A stretch of 49,410 nucleotides of DNA. Source: Candidatus Buchananbacteria bacterium (lineage in GTDB: Bacteria; Patescibacteriota; Patescibacteriia; 2-01-FULL-39-33). Both the position numbers and the translations under genes were made by a program. Shown here one piece after another: positions 8,543 through 15,672 of this stretch (its first letter is position 1; every line of letters starts with the position of its first letter). Under the pieces are notes generated by a model. The model did no database searches. It worked only from the letters and a program-made list of their open reading frames with translations, and was not told the DNA's origin. The stretch is from contig JAUSEE010000041.1 in NCBI GenBank assembly GCA_030650095.1, positions 1 through 49,410 of the forward strand. Reading direction: 5' to 3'.

Positions 8543-8570
8543 AATCCTCAAATGAATTTGAGGATTTTTT
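8543..8570 (+). terminator. Intrinsic terminator after the MGMT gene
   Basis: Stem AATCCTCAAA/TTTGAGGATT with a tgaa loop, running into six T in total. It begins 12 bases after the MGMT stop and separates it from the convergent lactate dehydrogenase gene. Confidence 0.85.
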
Positions 8571-8583
8571 AGTTGAAAAATAA

Positions 8584-9507
8584 TTAAATGGTTTTATAAG
8601 CTTTCTTTAACTGATTGGCCGAAGCTTGCAGTTTCTTTTTCTCCTGTGAAGAAATGGTTAAGGGCACTTGGCTAATGACGCCGCTACTGCCTACGACTGC
8701 CGGCAAACTTAAGCAAATATCTTTAATGCCATATTGTCCTTCGATTAAATGGGAAACCGGCAAAACCGTTTTTTGATCAAATAAGATTGTTTTAGCTAGC
8801 TGGGTCACGCCGGCAGCAATAGCATAATAAGTTGATTGTTTGCCTTCGATAATAGCGTAGGCGGCATTTTTGGCCGCCAAGAATATTTTCTCTTTTTCTT
8901 TGGCCGCTAGTTTTTTAAATTTATCAACAGGCGCATTGCCAATTGAAGCGGTGCTCCAAAGAGGCACTTCGCTATCACCGTGCTCGCCCACGATATAAGC
9001 ATGGACACTCTGGGGATCCACTTTCAAATACTGACCTAATAAAAATCTAAAGCGGGCCGAATCCAAAATAGTGCCCGAACCGATAATTTGATTTTTTTTG
9101 TCGGGGAACATTTTAATGGACATGTAAGCCAAAACATCAACCGGATTAGTAACCATGATAACAATCACTCGGGGATTGGCTTTAAAAACCTGGGGAATTA
9201 TGCCTTTGATAATACTAGAATTTTTTTTGATTAAATCCAGCCTGGTCTCGCCGCTCTTTTGAGCGGCTCCACAAGTGATAATCACAATTTTACTGTTTTT
9301 AATATCACTGTAAGAGCCGGCATGGACATGGGTGTAGCCCCAAAATGGCACTGAGTGCTGCAAATCCATCACTTGCGAATCAACTAATTTCTGATTGATA
9401 TCAATTAAAGCTATCTCCTCGGTGATCTTGGCCGAGATCAAGCTAAAAGCAGTGGTACTGCCGACCAAGCCGGCGCCGATAATAGTTATTTTATTTTTAA
9501 CTGGCAT
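8584..9507 (-). CDS. ldh: L-lactate dehydrogenase
   Basis: A 307-residue NAD-dependent 2-hydroxyacid dehydrogenase that interconverts pyruvate and L-lactate and so regenerates NAD in fermentation. The Rossmann motif GAGLVG is at 11-16. The substrate-specificity loop reads AAQKSGETRLDL, with Gln83 (lactate type; malate enzymes have Arg) and Arg89. Asp149/Arg152 (LDSARFR) and catalytic His176 (GEHGDS) complete the active site. Length is normal. A TATAAT-like -10 lies at 9535-9540 on the minus strand with a weak -35. Transcribed alone. In CPR bacteria lactate is a common fermentation end product, which fits. Confidence 0.95.
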   Translation of the reverse strand: MPVKNKITIIGAGLVGSTTAFSLISAKITEEIALIDINQKLVDSQVMDLQHSVPFWGYTHVHAGSYSDIKNSKIVIITCGAAQKSGETRLDLIKKNSSIIKGIIPQVFKANPRVIVIMVTNPVDVLAYMSIKMFPDKKNQIIGSGTILDSARFRFLLGQYLKVDPQSVHAYIVGEHGDSEVPLWSTASIGNAPVDKFKKLAAKEKEKIFLAAKNAAYAIIEGKQSTYYAIAAGVTQLAKTILFDQKTVLPVSHLIEGQYGIKDICLSLPAVVGSSGVISQVPLTISSQEKKKLQASANQLKKAYKTI

Positions 9508-9566
9508 AATTGTGATTAATTTATTAATGATTTAATTATAGTTGATTACCGGCAAATAATAAACAA

Positions 9567-9594
9567 ATAAAAAAGAGGCATGAATTTTCATGCC
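9567..9594 (-). terminator. Intrinsic terminator of the coaB-coaC operon
   Basis: On the minus strand GGCATGAA pairs with TTCATGCC (the plus-strand palindrome begins near 9576) and is followed by a T-run. It lies directly after the coaC stop at 9607. Confidence 0.8.
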
Positions 9595-9606
9595 CCCTGA
9601 AACATT

Positions 9607-10182
9607 TTATCCCAGTCTTTTAACCACTTGAACAATATCTTCGATATCAGCCAAAGCGCCCAGCCCGCTGTCACCGCAAGCCAGAAGACTCTCCACCGGA
9701 TTGATTATCTTTAAGTGCCCTAAATACAAATTGATCAATCTTTTGATCTGCTCATCCGTAGTCGGATGAAGCCACATCCTGGTGTTCATGGCTGGAGCGA
9801 TAATAAGCGGCTTGGTATTTTCTCCGGCCAGAGGCCACCAAGCAGCCGCTGTGCAAGTAAGCAGGTTATCGGCTGCGCCATAAGCGATTTTAAACAAAGT
9901 GTTCTTGGATAAAGGAGCAATCAAAAAGACATCGGCCCATTTGGCTAATTCGATATGAAGCACGGATGAATCGGCCACATATCTGTCGCCCAGCCATTCG
10001 TCTTCATCTCTCCAAACCTTAAAATATTCATTTGCCCAAGACAAACTGCGCATATCCCAAAAATAAAGAGATGATTTGGTGGCTATAATTTGGACTTCGT
10101 GGCCATCTTCTAACAGCCGTCTAAACAGTTTAGGAGTTAGCTTGGCCGCCACACTGCCGGTTACACCTAGTAGCACTTTCAT
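9607..10182 (-). CDS. coaC: Phosphopantothenoylcysteine decarboxylase (CoaC half of Dfp)
   Basis: A 191-residue flavoprotein that decarboxylates 4'-phosphopantothenoylcysteine to 4'-phosphopantetheine in coenzyme A synthesis. It shows the flavin-binding start (LLGVTGSVAA), catalytic His75 in HIELAKWAD, the PxMNxxMW substrate clamp as PAMNTRMW (130-137), and the Cys-bearing ACGDSGLG at 168-175. In most bacteria this domain is fused N-terminally to CoaB; here it is a separate gene placed after coaB with a 4-base ATGA overlap. The gene just upstream in the operon is CoaB, and the first is an amidohydrolase. Confidence 0.93.
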   Translation of the reverse strand: MKVLLGVTGSVAAKLTPKLFRRLLEDGHEVQIIATKSSLYFWDMRSLSWANEYFKVWRDEDEWLGDRYVADSSVLHIELAKWADVFLIAPLSKNTLFKIAYGAADNLLTCTAAAWWPLAGENTKPLIIAPAMNTRMWLHPTTDEQIKRLINLYLGHLKIINPVESLLACGDSGLGALADIEDIVQVVKRLG

Positions 10183-10832
10183 GTTAGAAGACTCATTAAT
10201 TTTTTGGCCAGCCCTTTGCGAGAAACCCGAATACTGCCCGATTCGCTTATAATATAAGCGTAACGATCAGACCACTCAAGACAATTGGCCACAATCAAAT
10301 CGGCTTCCGATGCTTCTCGGCTTTTTTGAGCAATAGCAATTAGCTCTTCATCGCTTATGCCGACTTCCAATTTGAACTTTACCAGACGGCCAGAAAAACC
10401 CCAGATCTTTCTTATTAGATCAATGATTTTCAAAGTCGGTTTCATTTCCAAAAATAAGGAACTATGAGCAGAAGAAATCTTTTTGCTTTTATCCACCAAA
10501 ACCAAGCTGCCGTCTGGGCCCATCACATAGACATCAGACACGTAGTAATCGCTGACAGCCGCCGAATGAATAATCACATCAAAGTTGTTGGTTATAATTT
10601 CAAGGCTCATCGATTCAAGCAACTGATCGTAAGTGCGAAAAGAAATAACTTTTAATTTTGAATCCAAAACTTTAACCAACGAGGGATTGGAGGTGATAAG
10701 AGTGACTTCATCACCTTGAGAAAAAAAGTATTCAGCAATAGCCGTGCCGGTTCTACCGCCAAAAATATTGGAAATGACCCTAACCTTGTCAATCGGCACT
10801 TCGGTTGAGCCGGCAGTCACTAAAACTTTCAT
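10179..10832 (-). CDS. coaB: Phosphopantothenate-cysteine ligase (CoaB half of Dfp)
   Basis: A 217-residue protein matching the DFP domain that joins phosphopantothenate with cysteine using CTP or ATP. Diagnostic segments are TAGSTEVPIDKVRVISN (nucleotide-binding loop and Asn), GGRTGTAIA, HSAAVSDYY and the late KxKxE-like region FKLEVG. A strong SD (AAAGGAGG) sits eight bases before the ATG at 10832, inside the end of the amidohydrolase gene, whose TAA abuts the start. It overlaps coaC by 4 bases, so the two are translationally coupled and should act as one two-subunit replacement for the usual CoaBC fusion. Confidence 0.92.
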   Translation of the reverse strand: MKVLVTAGSTEVPIDKVRVISNIFGGRTGTAIAEYFFSQGDEVTLITSNPSLVKVLDSKLKVISFRTYDQLLESMSLEIITNNFDVIIHSAAVSDYYVSDVYVMGPDGSLVLVDKSKKISSAHSSLFLEMKPTLKIIDLIRKIWGFSGRLVKFKLEVGISDEELIAIAQKSREASEADLIVANCLEWSDRYAYIISESGSIRVSRKGLAKKLMSLLT

Positions 10833-11708
10833 TTAAGCCTCCTTTAGCCCCAAAAGCCGGGCAGCGTTTTTAAAATAAACCATTTTCTTTTCATTAGCCG
10901 ACAAGCCCAGCGATTCCACTAGTTCAATAGAATCGTTGTAAGACTGAATGGGAAAATCCGTGCCAAACATTAATCGGCTTGTGCCTTCTGGCAAATCTAA
11001 AAACTTTTTTATCTCACCTGAAATCAAGGTTTTATATTCAGCCGTGCTTTCTTCACTTTCCGATAGAAATTGTCCGGAAATATCAGTATAGACATTGGGG
11101 CATTCCCTCATCACTTGCCGCAGTTCCTCAAAAAATGGATTACTCAGGTGAGAGAGAATAAAATTAACAGCCGGAAACTTTCTAACAACCCCGGCAATGC
11201 TGCTAGGGTGAGACAGATAGCCCAATTCATCAATCGGACAACGGCCACTATTAGCCAAGCACGACCTTAGGCCGGTTTCATTTTTAGGACAGCAGTGATG
11301 CAATTCGCCGGAGTGGATAGCCACGGGCAAATTATAAGCTGAAGCCATTTTATAAAGCGCGTCCAGTTGTTTACCTGCTAGATCAAAATCTTGATAACCA
11401 GGATAAAGCTTTAAGCCAGACAATAAATCCAACTCCACCAAACGCCCAAGCTCGCTTAAGCCCGACGGCAAATTATTCATGGCATCCAAACTGCCAAATG
11501 GCAAAAAGAGAGCAGAGCCATTGATGCGATTAAGCAAATCAGCGTTATAAACACCGGTACCCTTGAAAGGAAAATAAGTGGCCATTAAAACAATTTTAGA
11601 AACGCCGAACTCCTTAGCTAATTTTTTCAAATCAAGAGTAGTAGCCGTAGCCACATGCAGATTTCTAAGCAATCGATTACTGGTGTGAGCGTGGACATCA
11701 ATGATCAT
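10833..11708 (-). CDS. Amidohydrolase-2 family metal-dependent hydrolase (TIM barrel)
   Basis: A 291-residue TIM-barrel hydrolase. The opening DVHAHT gives the strand-1 HxH metal pair; AIHSGELHH and ILSHLSNP provide further His ligands after later strands, and FGTDFPI supplies the strand-8 Asp. A cluster of Cys and His near the middle (HHCCPKNETGLRSC, then GRCPIDE) is unusual for the family and might bind an extra metal. It is the first gene of the operon with coaB and coaC, but the substrate is not evident; a link to coenzyme A synthesis is only positional. Confidence 0.8.
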   Translation of the reverse strand: MIIDVHAHTSNRLLRNLHVATATTLDLKKLAKEFGVSKIVLMATYFPFKGTGVYNADLLNRINGSALFLPFGSLDAMNNLPSGLSELGRLVELDLLSGLKLYPGYQDFDLAGKQLDALYKMASAYNLPVAIHSGELHHCCPKNETGLRSCLANSGRCPIDELGYLSHPSSIAGVVRKFPAVNFILSHLSNPFFEELRQVMRECPNVYTDISGQFLSESEESTAEYKTLISGEIKKFLDLPEGTSRLMFGTDFPIQSYNDSIELVESLGLSANEKKMVYFKNAARLLGLKEA

Positions 11709-11814
11709 TTTATCTTCATCCTTTTTTTTGTTTTTGAATAATCAATTCGTTTAATTATCAAAGAGCTAATATGACACCTCACCTTACGATAAAAAACTTA
11801 AAAAGTCAACAACA

Positions 11815-11839
11815 AAGCGGGTTGTTTAAAACCCGCTGA
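11815..11839. terminator. GC-rich hairpin between divergent genes
   Basis: AGCGGGTT and AACCCGCT form a stem around a short loop in the 241-base divergent region between the amidohydrolase and the TTG-started zinc protein. It lies upstream of both genes, so it would act only on a leader transcript or as a protein-binding palindrome. Confidence 0.4.
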
Positions 11840-11875
11840 AATATTCGATTATCAGCCAAAGCAAAACCAAATGAA

Positions 11876-11904
11876 TTGACAAAAAGAATTAGTTGTGATA
11901 TATT
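11876..11904 (+). promoter_or_regulatory. Strong sigma70 promoter
   Basis: Perfect TTGACA at 11876-11881, a 17-base spacer and TATATT at 11899-11904, giving a start near 11911. It drives the small zinc-protein gene at 11950. Confidence 0.8.
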
Positions 11905-11949
11905 AGTTTGTTAGAACTTTTAACATTGCTTCAATAGGGAGAAAGTGGC

Positions 11950-12210
11950 TTGTCACGAAAACGTTCCCGAAAAAAGTTCTTGTGTTTGGACTGCCAAATG
12001 GACACCGGCCAAAATAATGAATTTTATTTCATTAAAACCAATGTCTGGCTATCGGTTGTATCAACCATAAACGGCATGCTCTGTGTTGGCTGTTTGGAAA
12101 AGAGATTGAAGCGCCAATTGAGAGCCGATGATTTTACTTCGGCTTCCATCAACAGCCCCAAACATGGCGCCAAAAGCCTAAGACTGTTAGATCGTTTGAC
12201 TAAAAAGTAA
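11950..12210 (+). CDS. Small zinc-finger-like protein of unknown function
   Basis: An 86-residue protein with TTG as start: the SD AGGGAG at 11936-11941 is correctly spaced and no in-frame ATG is near. Two Cys pairs, CLDC (about 12-15) and CVGC (about 46-49), flank a hydrophobic centre and are followed by LEKRLKRQL and an ADDF motif. The layout matches a widespread family of small uncharacterised zinc-ribbon proteins with a C-terminal GCLExRL-like phrase. It has its own strong promoter and its own terminator, so it is a monocistronic, probably well-expressed gene. The basic ends suggest nucleic-acid binding. Confidence 0.75.
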   Translation: MSRKRSRKKFLCLDCQMDTGQNNEFYFIKTNVWLSVVSTINGMLCVGCLEKRLKRQLRADDFTSASINSPKHGAKSLRLLDRLTKK

Positions 12211-12225
12211 AATAATCAAAAAACC

Positions 12226-12250
12226 AGACCGCTAAGATTAGCGGTCTTTT
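12226..12250 (+). terminator. Intrinsic terminator of the small zinc-protein gene
   Basis: GACCGCTAA and TTAGCGGTC form a 9-bp stem with a very short loop, followed by four T. It lies 17 bases after the stop. Confidence 0.85.
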
Positions 12251-12277
12251 AATTTGACTGATTAAATTATTATTTGG

Positions 12278-12286
12278 TGGTATAAT
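12278..12286 (+). promoter_or_regulatory. Extended -10 promoter for the flavoprotein gene
   Basis: TGG directly before a perfect TATAAT at 12281-12286 forms an extended -10 element. A good -35 at the correct distance is not visible. Transcription would start near 12293, about 20 bases before the ATG at 12314. Confidence 0.5.
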
Positions 12287-12313
12287 AAGCTTAGCTTAAG
12301 AAAACAAAATCAT

Positions 12314-13225
12314 ATGCTAAAACCCAAAAAATATACCGACAAAGAATTAATGTCTACTATTGGCGTAGACCAGAAAACCTTAAACCGATTCAAAGAAATA
12401 CAAAAAAACACCATCGCCGAAGCCAAGCGACCAAGGACAGGGAAAGTAATTAAGGTTTTGGGCATTTCTGGTTCGGCCCGGGATAAATTCGATATGGCCC
12501 AAGAAGAATCCAACTCGGAAAAATTGCTTAAAGACAGCCTCAAGCACTGTGAAAAGCTGGGCGCCAAAACCGAGCTTATTCCTTTGCGCAAATATAATAT
12601 CAAGCACTGCAAAGCTTGTTATTCTACGGTTAACACCCAATGCCATTTTTATTGTTCCTGTTATCCCAAAAATAAACCCAGTGGCGATGACATGACCAAT
12701 ATCTTATACGACAAAATTCTCTCGGCTGATGCTATTATTTTTGCCACACCCATTAATAATTTCAAAATGTCCACTTTGATGGCGGCTTTCATAGATAGGT
12801 GCATCAGCTTGGACGGCAGTTTAGAACCGGCTAATCCCAAAGCGCCTAAAGACAAAGAACTGAATATTAAACACATGAAATTCATTGAACTGACTCACGA
12901 TAACAATATTCCTGGCAGCGGCCTTTTAAGAAGATTTGCCGGAAAAATCGCCGGCGTAATAGTCACCGGCCATGAAGCCGGAGCCTCTTTAACTCTTAGC
13001 AGTTTATTTCTGACTTTAAATTATTTCGGCATGATTTTTCCGCCTTTCAGCAATATTTATGCCATGTCTTCCGTCTGCCTCTCGACTTACCAGGATAAGC
13101 CGGTGGTAACCGGCGAGTGTTATGATGAAGAAACAGAAATTATGGCCGAAAATATCATCTTGGCGGTCAAAGCCTTAAAGAAGGTTAAGGGCACGGATTG
13201 GAAAAATGATTACGGCTCAAACTAA
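12314..13225 (+). CDS. Iron-sulfur flavoprotein / NADPH-dependent FMN reductase-like
   Basis: A 303-residue protein. Residues 45-300 are a flavodoxin-like fold beginning VIKVLGISGSARD, the FMN phosphate loop of the FMN_red family. A compact Cys cluster (C99, C102, C110, C114, C116 in KHCKACYSTVNTQCHFYCSC) matches the 4Fe-4S motif of archaeal-type iron-sulfur flavoproteins. The FATPINNFKMS segment binds the flavin ring in this fold. The first 40 residues form a charged extension not typical of the family. It probably transfers electrons, but partners are unknown. The Cys-rich DUF2769 protein follows 20 bases later and may be co-expressed. Confidence 0.82.
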   Translation: MLKPKKYTDKELMSTIGVDQKTLNRFKEIQKNTIAEAKRPRTGKVIKVLGISGSARDKFDMAQEESNSEKLLKDSLKHCEKLGAKTELIPLRKYNIKHCKACYSTVNTQCHFYCSCYPKNKPSGDDMTNILYDKILSADAIIFATPINNFKMSTLMAAFIDRCISLDGSLEPANPKAPKDKELNIKHMKFIELTHDNNIPGSGLLRRFAGKIAGVIVTGHEAGASLTLSSLFLTLNYFGMIFPPFSNIYAMSSVCLSTYQDKPVVTGECYDEETEIMAENIILAVKALKKVKGTDWKNDYGSN

Positions 13226-13245
13226 TAAGCGCTTAAAATAAAATT

Positions 13246-13467
13246 ATGAAAGTTGAAAACAACCCTGGCAACCAAGCTAAATGCGTTTGCCCTAATTGTC
13301 CTTCATATGATGAGTGCATGGAAGAGAAAAAAGAACTTTTGTTTTGCTCTGTTGGTGCCACCGCTTGCTCAATGGAACAAAAAGGCTGTATTTGCGGATC
13401 TTGTCCGATAAAAATAGAAAATGGCCTAAGCAGCGGCTATTATTGCGTTAGCGGAGCCGAAAAATAA
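13246..13467 (+). CDS. DUF2769-like cysteine-rich small protein
   Basis: A 73-residue protein with ten Cys arranged in pairs: CVCPNC, YDEC, LFCS, ACSM, GCICGSCPI and YYCV. The opening PGNQAKCVCPNCPSY is typical of DUF2769 proteins, which likely bind metal or an Fe-S cluster. It follows the iron-sulfur flavoprotein gene with a 20-base gap, so an electron-transfer partnership is possible but unproven. A terminator follows. Confidence 0.8.
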   Translation: MKVENNPGNQAKCVCPNCPSYDECMEEKKELLFCSVGATACSMEQKGCICGSCPIKIENGLSSGYYCVSGAEK

Positions 13468-13485
13468 ATTAATAAAAATAAAAAC

Positions 13486-13509
13486 AGTCCGCCTCAAGCG
13501 GACTTTTTT
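13486..13509 (+). terminator. Intrinsic terminator of the flavoprotein-DUF2769 unit
   Basis: AGTCCGC/GCGGACT stem with a ctcaa loop, followed by six T. Confidence 0.88.
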
Positions 13510-13514
13510 AAATT

Positions 13515-13546
13515 AAAAAACAGTCCCGACTTGGCGGGACTGTTTG
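13515..13546 (-). terminator. Intrinsic terminator of the phosphoribosyltransferase gene
   Basis: CAGTCCCG at 13521-13528 pairs with CGGGACTG at 13535-13542, and on the minus strand the stem runs into six T. It serves the gene ending at 13572. Confidence 0.85.
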
Positions 13547-13571
13547 GTTTGAAAAAACTTTTAGTTAAAAA

Positions 13572-14231
13572 TTAAACTTCTGAGGTGTCACGGCAACTTA
13601 GGACCGCGTCAATCACTTCCTTATCAGAAGTGTCGCCGAAATTGTAATAGAATAATCCGGTAGCGGCTCCTTTTAATTTCGAGATGCGCCAGGTAATGAC
13701 TCGAAAGCCGTAATCCTTTTCCATCAGCCAGGGCAGTACTACCGGCACCGCCAAAACAATTTCTTTAACTCCGCCAGTTTTCAAAGCCATGATAGCGGCG
13801 AAGGCTGATTTTCCGGAAACCAGTCCGTCGTCAACCACAATAACCCTTGCTCCTAAACAAAGCTCTTGGCCGGAATTAAATAGCTCCTGTCTGGCTTTAA
13901 GTTTAGTTTGAAATTCCAAGAAGCCTTCGATTTTTTCCAGATTGGAAAACCTGGATGAAAGAGACAAAAATTCCGGACCAACATTGCCTTTGTTAGGATA
14001 AAAGAGGCCATAATCCTTTAGGCCGGTGATGACGAAAAATCCGATACTAGTGTTAAGATCGTCAACGCACAAGGCCGAGAGTGGCAAGTTTAGAGCTTGA
14101 GCTATCTGCAAAGCAGTGATCACACCGCCGCGTGCCAAACCGATTACTTGATAATCGCTCCAATCTTCACCGCCCTTGATAAAAACCTGGGCCAGTTTTT
14201 CTCCCGCATCAATTCTATTTTCAAAAAACAT
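13572..14231 (-). CDS. Type I phosphoribosyltransferase-domain protein
   Basis: A 219-residue protein with a type I PRTase fold. VIGLARGGVITALQIA forms the first loop (here an ARGG version of the usual small-residue loop), and the PRPP-binding signature is VIVVDDGLVSGKSA. The overall pattern matches the predicted phosphoribosyltransferases COG1926, whose substrate is not established. An SD-like GGAGGA lies some 12 bases before the ATG. Its strand-mate upstream is a small hypothetical gene separated by a GC-rich hairpin, so it may be transcribed separately. Confidence 0.8.
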   Translation of the reverse strand: MFFENRIDAGEKLAQVFIKGGEDWSDYQVIGLARGGVITALQIAQALNLPLSALCVDDLNTSIGFFVITGLKDYGLFYPNKGNVGPEFLSLSSRFSNLEKIEGFLEFQTKLKARQELFNSGQELCLGARVIVVDDGLVSGKSAFAAIMALKTGGVKEIVLAVPVVLPWLMEKDYGFRVITWRISKLKGAATGLFYYNFGDTSDKEVIDAVLSCRDTSEV

Positions 14232-14272
14232 TTATCTCTAATCCTCCATGTTTTATTTCCGGTTGCAAAGAA

Positions 14273-14304
14273 GGGGCGGTACCGACACGTGTCAGAACCG
14301 CCCC
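14273..14304 (-). terminator. Strong GC hairpin after the 93-residue gene
   Basis: GGGGCGGT at 14273-14280 pairs with ACCGCCCC at 14297-14304, enclosing an inner GACACGTGTC palindrome. It lies 19 bases after the stop of the minus-strand gene at 14323. The T-run on the minus strand is short. Confidence 0.6.
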
Positions 14305-14322
14305 CTATACGAAGCTTGTACT

Positions 14323-14604
14323 CTAGCAGGAGCTAATGTGCTCCGATTTGGCCTGATTAATCAGGCGAGCCAGATCAGCACCGACATCATCGGCCACCTT
14401 GCGGGCGCCTTCTAACTTGACGGCTTGGGCCACCACCTGGGCGACGAGTTCGACGCCGGCCAGCTCATGAGGCTGACTTCCACTGCCAGCGATTTCAGAC
14501 TCGACGATTGCGGCCGAACGTTCCATTACCGCCTCCATAAAATCTTCTTTCGACAGCTTGGACTCGATTGCATCCGTCATTCCACAGTGATTAATCACAC
14601 TCAT
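14323..14604 (-). CDS. Small helical protein of unknown function
   Basis: A 93-residue protein (MSVINHCGMTDAIESKLSK onward), rich in Ala, Glu and Val and predicted to be mostly helical, with a short Ser-Cys end. It is real by context: SD AAGGAG is well spaced before the ATG, a perfect-spacing sigma70 promoter lies at 14664-14692, and a terminator-like hairpin follows. I recognise no family. The promoter carries a TTGGC-N5-GCCAA palindrome also found before the AhpD-like gene, so both probably answer to one repressor. Confidence 0.65.
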   Translation of the reverse strand: MSVINHCGMTDAIESKLSKEDFMEAVMERSAAIVESEIAGSGSQPHELAGVELVAQVVAQAVKLEGARKVADDVGADLARLINQAKSEHISSC

Positions 14605-14639
14605 TTTTGTTCTCCTTGTTTGGAACCTTAGATACTATA

Positions 14640-14654
14640 TTGGCACCTTGCCAA
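14640..14654. promoter_or_regulatory. TTGGC-N5-GCCAA operator, copy 1
   Basis: Perfect inverted repeat located at the predicted transcription start of the 93-residue gene. A near-identical site lies in the promoter of the neighbouring AhpD-like gene at 15123-15138. Confidence 0.5.
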
Positions 14655-14663
14655 CTCAGTAAT

Positions 14664-14692
14664 ATATTAGCATAACTAATAGTTTTTGTCAA
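14664..14692 (-). promoter_or_regulatory. Sigma70 promoter of the 93-residue gene
   Basis: On the minus strand TTGACA (14692-14687), a 17-base spacer and TAATAT (14669-14664). Confidence 0.78.
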
Positions 14693-14755
14693 GTATTATA
14701 GAATGTAATTCTATAAAAATAGCTAAAATTAGATAAAATATATCTGATTTTAAGC

Positions 14756-15094
14756 TTAGCTTATTACTTTGTTATTTCCAGTACTTGGTACAGAACAAGA
14801 CCCGTCATCACAAACCGCCTCAGTATAATCTGAATTATCAAAAGCTTGAGCGGCTGTACGCGCAGCCACACCAGCATTAACGGCGGCCACTACCCGTGTT
14901 AATTCATTTAAAGCCACATCGGACAAGCCAAAGTCTCTAGCATCTTGAATACGACGAGTCGTACATGCAACACAACCACGAGTCATAGTAACCCCCAGAC
15001 CAATCAAATGCTTTTCTCGTTCGGTTAATTCCTGTGTTTTATGACTTTGCTCAACTATTTCTTTAATAAAAGTGCCATCATATCCCATCTTCAT
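14756..15094 (-). CDS. AhpD-like / carboxymuconolactone decarboxylase family protein
   Basis: A 112-residue all-helical CMD-fold protein. The signature is TRGCVACTTRRI with Cys41 and Cys44 forming a CxxC redox pair, preceded by an EREKHLIGLGV helix. AhpD-type members act as thiol-disulfide relays to peroxiredoxins; two more Cys in the C-terminal tail (VCDDGSCSVP) are unusual. A strong SD (AAGGAGG) precedes the ATG. The promoter contains a long palindrome shared in its core with the neighbouring gene, suggesting joint induction, perhaps by oxidative or electrophile stress (inference). Confidence 0.85.
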   Translation of the reverse strand: MKMGYDGTFIKEIVEQSHKTQELTEREKHLIGLGVTMTRGCVACTTRRIQDARDFGLSDVALNELTRVVAAVNAGVAARTAAQAFDNSDYTEAVCDDGSCSVPSTGNNKVIS

Positions 15095-15118
15095 ACCCTC
15101 CTTATTTTGGTAGGTGCT

Positions 15119-15149
15119 TATATTGGCCTAATTGCCAATATACTGTCAA
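15119..15149 (-). promoter_or_regulatory. Promoter and overlapping 9-bp palindromic operator of the AhpD-like gene
   Basis: Minus-strand TTGACA at 15149-15144. The palindrome TATATTGGC-N6-GCCAATATA at 15119-15142 fills the spacer and covers the -10 region, so a bound repressor would block the promoter. The core TTGGC/GCCAA matches the site at 14640-14654. Confidence 0.6.
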
Positions 15150-15227
15150 CATAACATAGATCAAAAATAGCTGTCAATATTTAGATAGTAAATTAAAAAA
15201 TGGAATTTAGGAAATTATGTTTTGAAT

Positions 15228-15659
15228 TTATTTTATCATTTCTTCCCAGGGATAAACTATCCAAGCAGTTTCTAAACTGGCAAAATAGTCAGGAATCAGT
15301 TTTGTCCCCGGCTTGTAATGCAAAGTGGCTATTTTAACCTTATTGCCCATATTTTCCAGATCAGCTTTGACTTTAACTAGAGTATCGCCTTGGTCGGATA
15401 AATCATCCAGCAAAAGAATCTTCTTATTTTTTAAATCCGGATGAATATTGCCTAGGCGAAAAATGGCCTCACCCGATCCTCCGCCTTGATAAGAAACCAA
15501 ATAAACATTTCTGGTGTCCATCAGTTGCGCCATCAGGCCAGTCAGAAAAATACCGCCCTTGGCGATGCCGACAAGGCAATCGAAGTCTTCTTTGATCTGA
15601 TCTTTTATTTTTTGGCCGTCAAGAGTGAACTGCTGCCAGCTGTAATATTTCTTATCCAT
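15228..15659 (-). CDS. Xanthine/guanine-type phosphoribosyltransferase
   Basis: A 143-residue type I PRTase. CLVGIAKGGIFLTGLMAQ is the KGG-type first loop of purine salvage enzymes, and ILLLDDLSDQGDTL is the PRPP loop with a variant centre. The C-terminal PDYFASLETAWIVYPWE resembles bacterial Gpt and Hpt-like enzymes, which place an aromatic over the base. It begins 13 bases after the IMP dehydrogenase stop, so both serve purine nucleotide interconversion. The exact base is not certain. Confidence 0.82.
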   Translation of the reverse strand: MDKKYYSWQQFTLDGQKIKDQIKEDFDCLVGIAKGGIFLTGLMAQLMDTRNVYLVSYQGGGSGEAIFRLGNIHPDLKNKKILLLDDLSDQGDTLVKVKADLENMGNKVKIATLHYKPGTKLIPDYFASLETAWIVYPWEEMIK

Positions 15660-15672
15660 GGTTATAAATTAA

